This document shows positions 19,351-27,291 of a stretch of 64,000 bases of DNA, in pieces (the first letter of the stretch is position 1; each line of letters begins with the position of its first letter). The translations under genes and the position numbers were made by a program. Origin of the DNA: Streptomyces monomycini (GTDB taxonomy: Bacteria; Actinomycetota; Actinomycetes; Streptomycetales; Streptomycetaceae); contig NZ_JAFIQY010000011.1 of assembly GCF_022271435.1 (NCBI RefSeq), positions 124,001-188,000 of the forward strand. Direction: 5' to 3'. The notes below the pieces were generated by a model, which had not been told where the DNA came from, did no database searches, and was given only the letters and a program-made list of their open reading frames with translations.

Positions 19351-20082
19351 TTACTTCAGATGCCGTGTGAAGAACTGGGCCGCGGCGTCCCCCGCGTACT
19401 GCGGGACGCCGGTGTGCCCGCCCATATGGGCGTGCAGGGACTTCTCCTCGGAGCTGAAGGCGTCGAACAGGTCCAGGGCCGCCTGCCGGTCGTTGCCTTC
19501 GTCGTCCCACTGCAGCAGCACGTGCAGCGGAATGGTGACCCGGCCGGCCTCCGCGAACATGGCGCGAGGCACGAGACTCCCGGCGAACAGAACAGCTGCC
19601 GCGATACGCGGCTCGGCCACTGCCAGCCGGACGCCGATGGAGATCACGCCCCCCGAGTACCCGACCGGGCCGCCGATCCCGGGCAGCGACAGGAGGGCGT
19701 CCAGGGCGGCCTGCCATTCCGGGACCGCCTTGTCGGCCAGCGGGAGGATGAGGGCGTCGACGGTCTCGTCGCTGACCGGCTCGCCGGCCTCCATCGCCCG
19801 GCGAAGGTCAGCGCGGGCCTGCTCGGCGGCGGGCCAACGGGGCCGGTCGCCGCTTCCGGGAAGCTCGATGGTGGCCGTGGCGAAGCCGCCCGCCGCACAG
19901 TGCCGGGCCCGTCCCACCAGCCGGGGGTACATCTTGCGCAGCCCGCCGGGGTGGCCGAGCAGGATCAGCGGCACCGGTGCGGATACGGACACAGGAGTCC
20001 ACAGGATGCCGGGGACCTCGCCCAGGGTGAATGCGCGTTCGAGGACGCCGCCGTCGAGACGCTGTTCCGAAGAGAAATGCAT
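19351..20082 (-). CDS. Alpha/beta hydrolase (dienelactone-hydrolase-like), paralogue 1
   Basis: A 243-residue hydrolase-fold protein. It has 'LILLGHPGG' (oxyanion strand) near residue 40, 'GPVGYSGGVISIG' near 138, an acidic residue in 'LLQWDDEGN' near 190 and a late histidine in 'HAHMGGHTG'. In paralogue 2 (30262-30990) the nucleophile elbow is 'GMSMG'; the aligned serine is valine here, although 'GYSGG' three residues earlier also fits G-x-S-x-G. Activity is therefore uncertain. GAAAGG lies before ATG 20082, and the same CCCGAAAGGC string precedes paralogue 2. Confidence 0.82.
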   Translation of the reverse strand: MHFSSEQRLDGGVLERAFTLGEVPGILWTPVSVSAPVPLILLGHPGGLRKMYPRLVGRARHCAAGGFATATIELPGSGDRPRWPAAEQARADLRRAMEAGEPVSDETVDALILPLADKAVPEWQAALDALLSLPGIGGPVGYSGGVISIGVRLAVAEPRIAAAVLFAGSLVPRAMFAEAGRVTIPLHVLLQWDDEGNDRQAALDLFDAFSSEEKSLHAHMGGHTGVPQYAGDAAAQFFTRHLK

Positions 20083-20127
20083 GGTCGTGCCTTTCGGGAG
20101 TGCACTGGAACGGTGCTCCCGGACGAC

Positions 20128-20493
20128 CTAACGTCCGACCGTGACCCCGGAGGAGAGCACCCATGTCGATACTGCGTTCACGGGTACCACCTCCTCGATC
20201 TCTCGCACGGCCATTGGAAATGTAGCAGGGGCCGCCCACATCCGCCGAACGGTTTTTCGGAGCCCCATGGCCAGGTCACCCCCGGGGTCGCTATACAGAG
20301 TTACTCGGAGTCGCCGCGGTTCCCGAGCGGTGGCAATGTAGGGGCGGAGCGCGCGGATGCTGGCATTCCTCATGGACATCGGGCACGACGCACCGTCGGC
20401 GTCCCTCGCATTCGCATAGTGTGGATCAGCATCGGCTGCGACCTGTGTGCACACCAGGTCTTCAGCGGTGAAGTGGATCCGTAGAGACGACAT
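20128..20493 (-). pseudogene. ArsR-like winged-helix regulator, N-terminal remnant
   Basis: The first residues ('LRIHFTAEDLVCTQVA') match the characteristic start of a Streptomyces ArsR-like family that normally continues with a receptor part and a C-terminal winged helix. An ideal GGAGG site precedes ATG 20493. After about residue 26 the family pattern is lost, and only 121 residues remain before the stop. It reads in the same direction as the hydrolase 45 bases downstream, so it may once have been that gene's regulator. Confidence 0.55.
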
Positions 20494-20708
20494 GACACCT
20501 CCGTGATGTCACCACCCCCGCTCACCATGCTGCACAACCCGTCAGCAAGTCACTGGGCGGCCTCGAACCCAGCGGGCGCGAATGCGCCCTGAGTGTGTCT
20601 TTGCACCCCGCTGACGCCCCGTGCCCGCAGCTCCCTCGCGGCTCTGCGCCCGCAGTGCCGCGCGCAAGCGATATGACCTCCAAGGCCCGGCTTGCGATGA
20701 TGAACCAG

Positions 20709-20738
20709 CAGCCGCAGCCGCAGCCGCAGCCGCAGCCG
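20709..20738. repeat. Five perfect CAGCCG hexanucleotide repeats
   Basis: Five CAGCCG units in a row; one frame would read Gln-Pro repeats in a 38-residue stretch starting near 20676. The rest of 20494-20807 shows no supported gene. Confidence 0.8.
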
Positions 20739-20807
20739 CCTCCGTGGGAGTGGACCGAAGTCCGTGGTGAACTCGGTGCTTCCTTGTGAACACTGTGTGC
20801 AGGAGCC

Positions 20808-21785
20808 GTGGCTTCGCATGGGTGCGCGCTGCGGCCGGAACCTGGTGTGGGGTGCAGCGTGGCGTTGTTCATGGCCTGGCGAGGCTCGTTCGGTGATACG
20901 CGGCTGTGGTGGTCGCAGACCCGCGACGGGAAGATCTGGTCGCCGCAGCAGCGGGTGTTCGGTGCGGCATCGACGGAGAAGCCGGCACTGGCGGCGTGGC
21001 GCGGCCTGTTGTACCTGGCCTGGCGCGACGCGGGCCCGGACCAGACGCTGTGGTGGGCAGCGTACGACGGGCGGGGCTGGAGCGGGCCGCGGCCGGTGCC
21101 AGGTGCGGCCTCCAGCCACGCTCCCGCCCTGGTGGCCAACCGTGGCGGGCTGCATCTGTACTGGAAGGGAGCGGGCGGGGACGAACGGCTGTGGCAGACC
21201 ATGTTCGACGGCCGGTCCTGGTCACCGCCGCAGGCGCTGTTCGACGGCTGGCCGATGACGGCCTCCCGCCCCGCTGCGACCGCCACCCACACCACCAGCG
21301 TGTGGCTGGCGTTCACCGGCGCGGGTCAGGACCGGACCGTCCACCTGTGCCCTTCACCCGACGGCACGCTCTGGAATCACGGCGACGTCACCGTGGGGCC
21401 GGCCATGGCGGTGAGCGCCTGGCCTTCGCTCGCCGGCCGGGCCGGGCGCGCGGAGCGTCTGCTGCTGGCCTGGCCGGATCACGACGGACGCGTGTGGTGC
21501 TCGATCTGCGACGACGCCGCACGCCACTGGTCGCTCCCGGTCGCCGCGCCCGTGCGTTCGCTGCGCGGGGTCGGCTTCGCCGACTGGGGAACGGTGGATG
21601 CCTATGCGGCCTGGGCGGTGGCTCCGGAAGAGGACTACGGCATCTTCTGGGCGGACACGGCCGGTGGCACCGCCTGGCGGGACCCTGTTACCGGCAGCGT
21701 TTTGCGGCCGGGCCAGCGCCGCTTGGAGGGGCGGGTTTCGCTGCGGGAGCCAGCCATGGCAGCCTTCGGCCGCATGTGGCGATAG
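20808..21785 (+). CDS. Beta-propeller-like protein with repeated Trp blades
   Basis: A 325-residue protein built of repeats of about 45 residues, each with a pattern like 'LFMAWRG', then 'DTRLWWSQTRDGKIWSPQQ'. At least five blades are visible (near residues 20, 65, 110, 160 and 210). This suggests a sialidase-like or tectonin-like beta-propeller that binds carbohydrate or surface polymers; no catalytic Asp-box set is obvious. No secretion signal is seen. Start uncertain: GTG 20808 has AGGAG only two bases away, and GTG 20847 is an alternative. It stands alone. Confidence 0.7.
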   Translation: MASHGCALRPEPGVGCSVALFMAWRGSFGDTRLWWSQTRDGKIWSPQQRVFGAASTEKPALAAWRGLLYLAWRDAGPDQTLWWAAYDGRGWSGPRPVPGAASSHAPALVANRGGLHLYWKGAGGDERLWQTMFDGRSWSPPQALFDGWPMTASRPAATATHTTSVWLAFTGAGQDRTVHLCPSPDGTLWNHGDVTVGPAMAVSAWPSLAGRAGRAERLLLAWPDHDGRVWCSICDDAARHWSLPVAAPVRSLRGVGFADWGTVDAYAAWAVAPEEDYGIFWADTAGGTAWRDPVTGSVLRPGQRRLEGRVSLREPAMAAFGRMWR

Positions 21786-22104
21786 CCGGGCAGCCTTACG
21801 GCAGCCGGAAAGCTGCCGCAAGAGGTCTTCGAGGCGCGCCCCGACCCTCGCCCCTCGGCCACAGAACACAAGGTGACGCAATCCTGTAGGGCTCGCGTGT
21901 CAGAGGCAGGCGCCACAAGGTCACCGCTGCCGCTGGCGTGTGGCGCACGCGGGCGCGCGGCCGGGGGCGCGCACTCCTGGCCGGACGGATCGCCGCTGGG
22001 CCTTCGCGTCGGCGGCCCCCGGGCGGGGTACGCCGGAGACATGCCTTCGGCCCTTCACCCGTTGGTGAGGTGCCGCCCACCCTCCACGAGCCGGGAGACC
22101 CACG
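21786..22104. other. Gap before the interrupted ATP-binding gene
   Basis: No gene is supported. GGGAG near 22093-22097 is a plausible ribosome site for ATG 22105. Confidence 0.4.
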
Positions 22105-22397
22105 ATGGTGGAACCAGCGAATCCGTCCACCAGCGTCCGCGTCCCGCGGGCCGTGGAGTACCTGCTGCCGCATGCCTGCGGGACGGTGTTCTGGGCCCGG
22201 CGGCTGACCATCGCCTTCGGCCGGCCCGCTGCGTGCTGATCCGGCGGATGCCGCGCTGGTGGTCACGGAACTGGTCGCCAACGTCACCCGCCACACCAAG
22301 AGCCGCTGCCGACTGCGCCTGAACGCCCAGCCGCACCGGCTGGCCGTGGAAGTGCACGACGACAGCCCGGACTGGCCGCGCATCGCTGCGCCGTCTA

Positions 22398-22427
22398 GTG
22401 CTGTGACCGGGAAGGTTTGCCGGGTTG
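22398..22427. repeat. Left terminal inverted repeat of the IS630-type element
   Basis: Thirty bases, perfectly complementary to the right end at 23603-23632; matching stops after the GGGTTG block. Confidence 0.93.
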
Positions 22428-22431
22428 GTGG

Positions 22432-23552
22432 TCAGGCCGCGGCAGGCAATGGTCTGCCGCCCCAGCGGACGCCTTTTACGCTGCGGATGCGGGCGCGTTC
22501 GCGACGTTGGGCGGCGAGGACGTCGGGGTGACGGGTGTGCTGGTTGCGCCAGCGCAGGTAGGCGTGCAGGGCTCTGGTCTGGACGGTGTGGTTGGGATGG
22601 TCGGAGTTGGCCAGGGTGAACTGCCGCAGGGGCCCGAAGTGGGCCTCGATGGGGTTGGCCCAGGACGCGTAGGTCGGGGTGAAGCACAGCGCGACGTTCT
22701 TGCGGACTGCCCACCTGCGGATGCGCCAGTTCAGGTGGGCGGAGAGGTTGTCGAGGATCACGTAGAGCGGGGCGCCGTCCGGGCGGGCCGCGCGGATGGA
22801 GCGCAGGGCGGCCCAGGTGTGGTCGATGCCTTTGCGCTTGCGGTTGACGCCCCACAGTTTGTCGTCGCCGACCGAGTAGCAGCCGTGGAAATAGGTGATG
22901 CCGTGGGTGCGGCGGAACGTGGCCGGCAGCCGCTCGGGCCTGCCGTGTCCGGCCCAGCAGGAGCCGGCAGTGGGGCGGATGCCCAGCGGCCCGAACTCGT
23001 CGAACGCGAACGTGCGGTCCGCGCGCTCATTGAGCGCGTACTCAATGTGTTCCAGCTTGGCGTCGAACGTCGGGTCCGGGGCTCCTTCCAGGTCTTGGTG
23101 CGCTGGAAGGAGATCCCCCGGCGGGCCGGCAGGCAGCGCAGTGTCTCCCGGCCGATCCGGACGGGCCTGGCAACGTCGCGGCGCAGGTGGTCGGCGAGTT
23201 TGCGGATCGACCAGCGGGTGAAGGGCTTGCCCAGCACAGTGGGGCGGGCGGCGGCCGTCCGGACGACGAAGTCCTCGTCGTCACCGCTCAGCAGGCGGGG
23301 ACGGCCTCCCGTCCACTGAGGGTCCAGGCATGCGAGCCCGATCTCGTTGAAGCGGTGGATCACGTCACGGACGGTGTCCTCGTCCGCCTGGACCAGGTGC
23401 GCGATCACTGGGACCGTGCTGCCGCCGGCTGAGGCCAGGAGCATCATCGCCCGGCGAAATCGCACAGAGTTCGTGCTGCCCCGCCGAACGATGTGTTGGA
23501 GCTTCTGTCCTTCCTGCTCAGTCAGCCTGCGGACCTTGACCGGTAAAGCCAT
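22432..23552 (-). pseudogene. IS630-family transposase with a one-base frameshift
   Basis: From ATG 23552 (GGGAGG upstream) the frame gives an HTH region ('VRRLTEQEGQKLQHIVRRG', about residues 6-24) and 'FTRWSIRKLADHL'. Near 23070, after 'FQRTKTWKEP', the family sequence continues in another frame: 'DPTFDAKLEHIEYALN', 'DRTFAFDEFGPLGIRP', 'VILDNLSAHLN' and 'WANPIEAHF'. These hold the DDE residues. Remembered homologues read K-E/D-S-P-D-P here, so a lost base is likely. Programmed frameshifting is a less likely alternative. The stop is at 22432. Confidence 0.85.
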
Positions 23553-23602
23553 ACCCGCCTCCCATGCCAGTCGGCGTGCTGACACCCGACTAGCACAACC
23601 GA

Positions 23603-23632
23603 CAACCCGGCAAACCTTCCCGGTCACAGCAC
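23603..23632. repeat. Right terminal inverted repeat of the IS630-type element
   Basis: Thirty bases matching the left end in inverse orientation, followed directly by the duplicated TA. Confidence 0.93.
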
Positions 23633-23876
23633 TAGCGAGCGGGAGCAGGGCCGTGGCCTGGCCATTGTGGACGCTTTCAGCGAACGCCTCGACGTCTGCG
23701 ACGCCCCCGGGGAGGAAATACTGTGCGCGCCACCCCTCACCGCCGCGACCTCCCCCGATTCCCGGTGCCAACTGTGAGCGCGTGCAGCGGGTGCGCGGGC
23801 AGCAGCAGCCCGCGCACCCTGCGGCTACGGCACCGCCCTGCCAGTCTCCCGCGGCACGACCGGCGTGTCCCGCCGC

Positions 23877-24119
23877 TTACCGGACACGCCCGACGCCACA
23901 GTGACGCTGTCTGCCGGTGAAGGTGGGCGAGGGGGCGCTGGATGCCCACATGTAGGCGGGACGGGAGGCTGGAAGGAGCCGGTCGCGGCCTGCGGGGCTG
24001 CAGGAGATCCGGTAGCCGCATCGCGTGCACTCTTCGGTGACCACGAGGCCGTCATCGGTCTGCGAGCGGTGGTGCTGCGGCGCGCAGCCGTGCGTGGCCA
24101 TGGTGGGAAGCACGGCCAT
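23877..24119 (-). CDS. Possible small Cys-containing hypothetical protein (80 aa)
   Basis: From ATG 24119 the frame reads 'MATHGCAPQHHRSQTDDGLV' from its seventh residue on, then 'VTEECTRCGYRIS'. The C-x2-C pair and an earlier Cys/His group resemble a small metal-binding knuckle. The second half is less protein-like. A GAGGAG sits immediately next to the ATG with no spacing, so the start is doubtful. Confidence 0.35.
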   Translation of the reverse strand: MAVLPTMATHGCAPQHHRSQTDDGLVVTEECTRCGYRISCSPAGRDRLLPASRPAYMWASSAPSPTFTGRQRHCGVGRVR

Positions 24120-24285
24120 CTCCTCACGCCGGGCGCACGCCGGCGCGAAGCTCATTGTCGCGCCGCCGGACGGTGAGCCCAAGGGCGGTACCGGCCGCCA
24201 CGGGTCGGCGGTGCGCCGCAGCCTTCCCCGTGGCTGCGGCGCACCTGGCAAGGCGGGGCCGCTGGGAGGCGGCCCCGCGCTGTGG

Positions 24286-24753
24286 CTAGCGCAGGTGACG
24301 GCCCCAGTGCTTGGTGTCGACCACGTTGCGACGGTCGTTGCGCAGGGTGGCGGTGTCACGCCGGTTGTCCCAGGCGTAGTCGCGGCGGTTCTGGAAGACG
24401 TCGCGCCAGGTGTCACGGCCGTGACCGGTGTGGACCCGGACTTCCTGACGTCCGCCCAGACGCAGGTTGTGGAAGCGGTAGGTCTTGTGAGTGCGCTCGC
24501 TGGTCAGCGACCAGCCCTGGAGGCTGACCGGGCGGTGGCTGGTGTTTTTCACGGTGACCCACTCGGCGTTCAGGGACCGGTTGGAGCCGTCGTCGCGCCC
24601 GGGGGAGTCGGCCTGCACCGCGCCGATGACGACGGGGGAGCGGTGCGGGGCCGGCAGGGTGTGGGAACCGGTGGCGGCGGTGGCGGGCAGGGCGGCGGTG
24701 ACCAGGGCGGCCGAGCCGAGGACGACGGCCGTGAGACGGGCGGAACGGGACAT
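24286..24753 (-). CDS. Secreted lamin-tail-domain protein
   Basis: A 155-residue exported protein. A Sec signal peptide covers about residues 1-27 ('SARLTAVVLGSAALVTAALP', AxA site). A single lamin-tail (immunoglobulin-like) domain follows at about 45-155: 'LNAEWVTVKNTSHRPVSLQG', then 'YRFHNLRLGGRQEVRVHTG' and 'NRRDTATLRND'. AGGAGG seven bases before ATG 24753 fixes the start. Streptomyces make many such small secreted lamin-tail proteins of unknown role. It is followed leftward by mostly non-coding sequence. Confidence 0.88.
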   Translation of the reverse strand: MSRSARLTAVVLGSAALVTAALPATAATGSHTLPAPHRSPVVIGAVQADSPGRDDGSNRSLNAEWVTVKNTSHRPVSLQGWSLTSERTHKTYRFHNLRLGGRQEVRVHTGHGRDTWRDVFQNRRDYAWDNRRDTATLRNDRRNVVDTKHWGRHLR

Positions 24754-25291
24754 GGCGGACCTCCTGCGGCAGCCCCGCCGCGGAGCGGGGCCGGTGGGAC
24801 GAGATGCCCGGACGGCTGCCGGGAGCACTCACTGTGCGCCCGCCGACCTGGCCGTGGTTGAAGGTGCGACGGGCCATCACAGAACACGGACATTTGCACA
24901 ACTCTTCTACGTCCGCAGTGCACGCCCCCGCGCCCGGCCGTCAGCCGCGCGCCCCCGGCGCGCCGCACATATTTCGGCGATGAGCTGCGGCTTCGTCGAG
25001 GCATGGCTCTGTGAGGGTGGCGTTGCGTACAGGCGTGCGCGCAGAGCACCGGAGGTCAGGGAACGCATGTCCATGATGAGAACGGCCCGCGAGGAAGCCG
25101 CGGGCGGGCGAAGAACCGTTCAGGCAGCGGGGCGCCCGCAACGCCGTGCGTTTCCTCCGGGCCCGACGATCGTTTGGCCCGATACGACGCGCTCAGCACC
25201 CCGGCCCGCTTCTGTCATGGCTGACCAACCGAGGCGGGAGCGACGGGCGTTCGCCGCTCGGGCAGCGATGCCCGGCGCAGGGGCTGGGCGA
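24754..25291. other. Gap between the lamin-tail and chaplin genes
   Basis: A divergent promoter region of about 600 bases. Frames on both strands look like shadows. No RNA gene is seen. Confidence 0.4.
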
Positions 25292-25307
25292 TATCCCGTA
25301 CGGGATA
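25292..25307. promoter_or_regulatory. Perfect 16-bp palindrome upstream of the chaplin gene
   Basis: TATCCCGTACGGGATA, centred about 68 bases before GTG 25368. Its position suits an operator or promoter-proximal protein site. The binding factor is unknown. Confidence 0.4.
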
Positions 25308-25367
25308 CGGGCGCCTGGTCAACATCAGGTGCCCGGTTCGTCATCTTCGAAAGATGAAGGACCACAC

Positions 25368-26144
25368 GTGCACCAACTCGTGAAACACAGCGTGCTGGTC
25401 GCCGCGACGGCGACCGGGATACTGGCCGGCACGGCGGCAGGCGCGCACGCCGACTCCGGCGCCGCGGGGCGCACCGCGGCCTCCCCCGGAGTGCTCGCGG
25501 GCAACCTGCTCCAGGCCCCCGTCCATCTGCCGGTGAACCTGTGCGGCAACACCGTCAACGTCGTCGGCCTGCTCAATCCCGTCTTCGGCAACCACTGCGC
25601 CAATCCCGGCGGCCACCACCACCCACCCGGTCACAAGCCTCCGGGCCACAAGCCCCCCGGTCATAAGCCGCCTGGCCATAAGCCTCCCGGCCACAAGCCG
25701 CCTGGCCATAAGCCTCCGGGACACAAGCCGCCCGGAAATCACCAGCCTCCCGGTCATAAGCCTCCCGGCCACAAGCCGCCCGGAAATCACCAGCCTCCCG
25801 GCCACCAGCCTCCGGGCCACAAGCCTCCCGGGCATCACCAGCCTCCCGGCCACCAGCCGCCTGGGAACCGGCCTCCTGGTCACAAGCCGCCGGGGCATGA
25901 AGGCCCCGGTTCTCCGGGGCCGGGGCACCGGCCGCCGACCGATGTCGCCGGTGAGGTGGACTCCCGTATCCCGCCGGACACGTCCCCGGCCGGCGGGAAG
26001 GGCCGGGAGGTCGGGCAAGCCGTGCAGGACCAGGCACTGGCACACACCGGCAGCGATCACCTGGGTGCGGCGGCCGCCACCAGTGGTGCGCTGCTGCTCG
26101 GTGGCGCGGTGCTCGTACGCCGCAGCCGGAGCTTGCGCGCCTGA
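25368..26144 (+). CDS. Long chaplin with PPGHK repeat stalk and sortase signal
   Basis: A 258-residue cell-surface protein. A signal peptide (about 1-28, 'AGTAAGAHA') is followed by one chaplin domain (about 40-78) with 'GNLLQAPVHLPVNLCGNTVN' and two cysteines 19 residues apart ('LCGNTVNVVG...HC'). A stalk of about 100 residues made of five-residue PPGHK/PPGHQ units follows. The end has 'LAHTG', a hydrophobic segment and 'RRSRS', a class E sortase anchoring signal. Chaplins form amyloid-like films that let aerial hyphae escape water. Typical long chaplins carry two chaplin domains, so one domain with a collagen-like stalk is unusual. GTG 25368 has GAAGGA six bases upstream. Confidence 0.92.
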   Translation: MHQLVKHSVLVAATATGILAGTAAGAHADSGAAGRTAASPGVLAGNLLQAPVHLPVNLCGNTVNVVGLLNPVFGNHCANPGGHHHPPGHKPPGHKPPGHKPPGHKPPGHKPPGHKPPGHKPPGNHQPPGHKPPGHKPPGNHQPPGHQPPGHKPPGHHQPPGHQPPGNRPPGHKPPGHEGPGSPGPGHRPPTDVAGEVDSRIPPDTSPAGGKGREVGQAVQDQALAHTGSDHLGAAAATSGALLLGGAVLVRRSRSLRA

Positions 26145-26174
26145 GGCGTCTCCCTTCGGCACTGCGTGACCAGC

Positions 26175-26213
26175 CCCGCCTGGCGGCTCCCGGCCCGGGC
26201 GCCGCCAGGCGGG
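26175..26213. terminator. Terminator hairpin after the chaplin gene
   Basis: Perfect 13-bp arms (26175-26187 and 26201-26213) with a 13-base loop, 30 bases after the chaplin stop. Confidence 0.8.
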
Positions 26214-26413
26214 CCTTCCTGCTCGGGCACAGCAGCCGCCCGGCGCCGGACAGGTCCACGGGACGCGTCTCGCCTTCGTCTCTGACGGTGCGTCCTGCAT
26301 CACCGGCTGTCCCTTCGCGGCCTGGGTGGTCTTCTGGACGGAGCAACGAACCGCCTCCGCAGCCGGTCACGTACCGTTGCAGTTCCTTCACCCGATGGTC
26401 ACGGACGGTGGCG

Positions 26414-26872
26414 TCAGTACGGTTCCTGTGCCGGCTCGCAGAAGAGGGCGCTTTGCCCCTCGGACGACTCGACGCGCGCCCAGGCACGGGCGTCGTCGCC
26501 CAGGGCACAGAGCGCAGCCGCGCTGTCGTAGAAGGCGGGCAGCAGCGGTCCGGTGCCGGTGCGTTCGATGACCTTGCGTAGGGCCGGTCCGGGGCCGGCG
26601 AGCAGCGGTTCGCCGCCGGCCGAGCGCAGGCGCATGGCTTTGCGGACCAGGACGGCCAGGGCATCGATGGTCAGCCGCTCCACCGCCGACACGTCGACGA
26701 TCACGGTCGGGGTGGTGGCGCGGCACCGGATGACCGACGCCAGGCAGCTGACCGTCTCCGACGATCCGTCCGGCAGCCACAGCAGGTGGTACTGAGCAGG
26801 TCGGGACAAGAGCAACGAAACCCTTCCGCGCGTAGGGATGGACGCCTCGGTTCCGGAGCGTTTCGGCTCCAC
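26414..26872 (-). CDS. STAS-domain protein (anti-anti-sigma type)
   Basis: About 152 residues if GTG 26872 is the start; TTG 26812 is an alternative with GGAAGG just upstream. The STAS fold is seen as 'TPTVIVDVSAVERLTIDALA' (about residues 54-73), where the serine normally phosphorylated is replaced by Thr/Asp context, then 'LVRKAMRLRSAGGEPLLAGP'. Such proteins bind RsbW-type kinases in partner switching. Two RsbW-type genes nearby are broken, so its partner may be elsewhere. The C-terminal 30 residues are extra and unassigned. Confidence 0.75.
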   Translation of the reverse strand: MEPKRSGTEASIPTRGRVSLLLSRPAQYHLLWLPDGSSETVSCLASVIRCRATTPTVIVDVSAVERLTIDALAVLVRKAMRLRSAGGEPLLAGPGPALRKVIERTGTGPLLPAFYDSAAALCALGDDARAWARVESSEGQSALFCEPAQEPY

Positions 26873-26907
26873 GGTTCAGCGCGTCACCGTGCCTCTGGCA
26901 AACCCTT

Positions 26908-26945
26908 AAGACTCAGCAGCATCCCGGATCGCCTGCTTGAGTCTT
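26908..26945. terminator. Hairpin upstream of the STAS gene
   Basis: AAGACTCA (26908-26915) pairs with TGAGTCTT (26938-26945), extended by GCAG/CTGC with one bulge. It could be a terminator for the leftward STAS-ANTAR gene or a leader structure. The rest of 26873-27291 shows no supported gene. Confidence 0.45.
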
Positions 26946-27291
26946 CGTACGCACGGGACGCAACGGGTGCCGTGCGGCAACTGGCGTCTCTAGAGGGGGT
27001 TTATGGCCCCGGGGCAGGGCTACCCGGCCATGACCTTGACCGGTGTGCAAGAGGGTCAGGGAATGTTCACCGCAGTCGGCCGGCAGGCCGCGGTGAGCGG
27101 TCGCTGCCGTCGGGCAAACGGCGGCGGCGATAAGCCGGCACCTTCTTGCCGGTGCGCTCGACGCAGCGGGCCCGAGGCGGTCTTCCCTCAGCCTGGCCGA
27201 CCGTCTCCGTACTGCGTGCCATCGGTGCACTCTTCGTGGGCCGGGGCCGGGAGGCGGTGCGCAGCCGGCGAGGGCGAGGCGCCGTTGGCGG

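Larger units (their letters stand above)
22398..23632 (-). mobile_element. IS630-type insertion sequence, complete, 1,235 bp
   Basis: The element is bounded by perfect 30-bp inverted repeats beginning GTGCTGTGACC (22398-22427 and 23603-23632). The target TA is present on both sides (22396-22397 and 23633-23634), as expected for IS630/Tc1-mariner elements; both flanks read CTAG. It carries one leftward transposase gene, which is frameshifted. It lies inside an ATP-binding regulator gene. Confidence 0.93.
22105..23777 (+). pseudogene. RsbW-like ATP-binding protein interrupted by an IS630-type element
   Basis: The left part (22105-22397) reads an ATP-binding regulator of the anti-sigma type: 'ARRLTIAF', then after a one-base frame change near 22225 'ADAALVVTELVANVTRHTKS' and 'LAVEVHDDSPDWP'. 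The right part (23633-23777) restores the frame with 'EREQGRGLAIVDAFSERLDV' and a natural TGA at 23775-23777. Removing the element and one TA joins the reading frame exactly. The gene had probably already lost function through the frame change, or that is a second lesion. Together with the 12.2-kb copy, this is the second dead RsbW-like gene in the window. Confidence 0.82.

Noticed and set aside
25620..25910. Periodic 15-bp repeats that could suggest a CRISPR array
   Set aside because: Units are short, have no unique spacers, and encode PPGHK within the chaplin frame.
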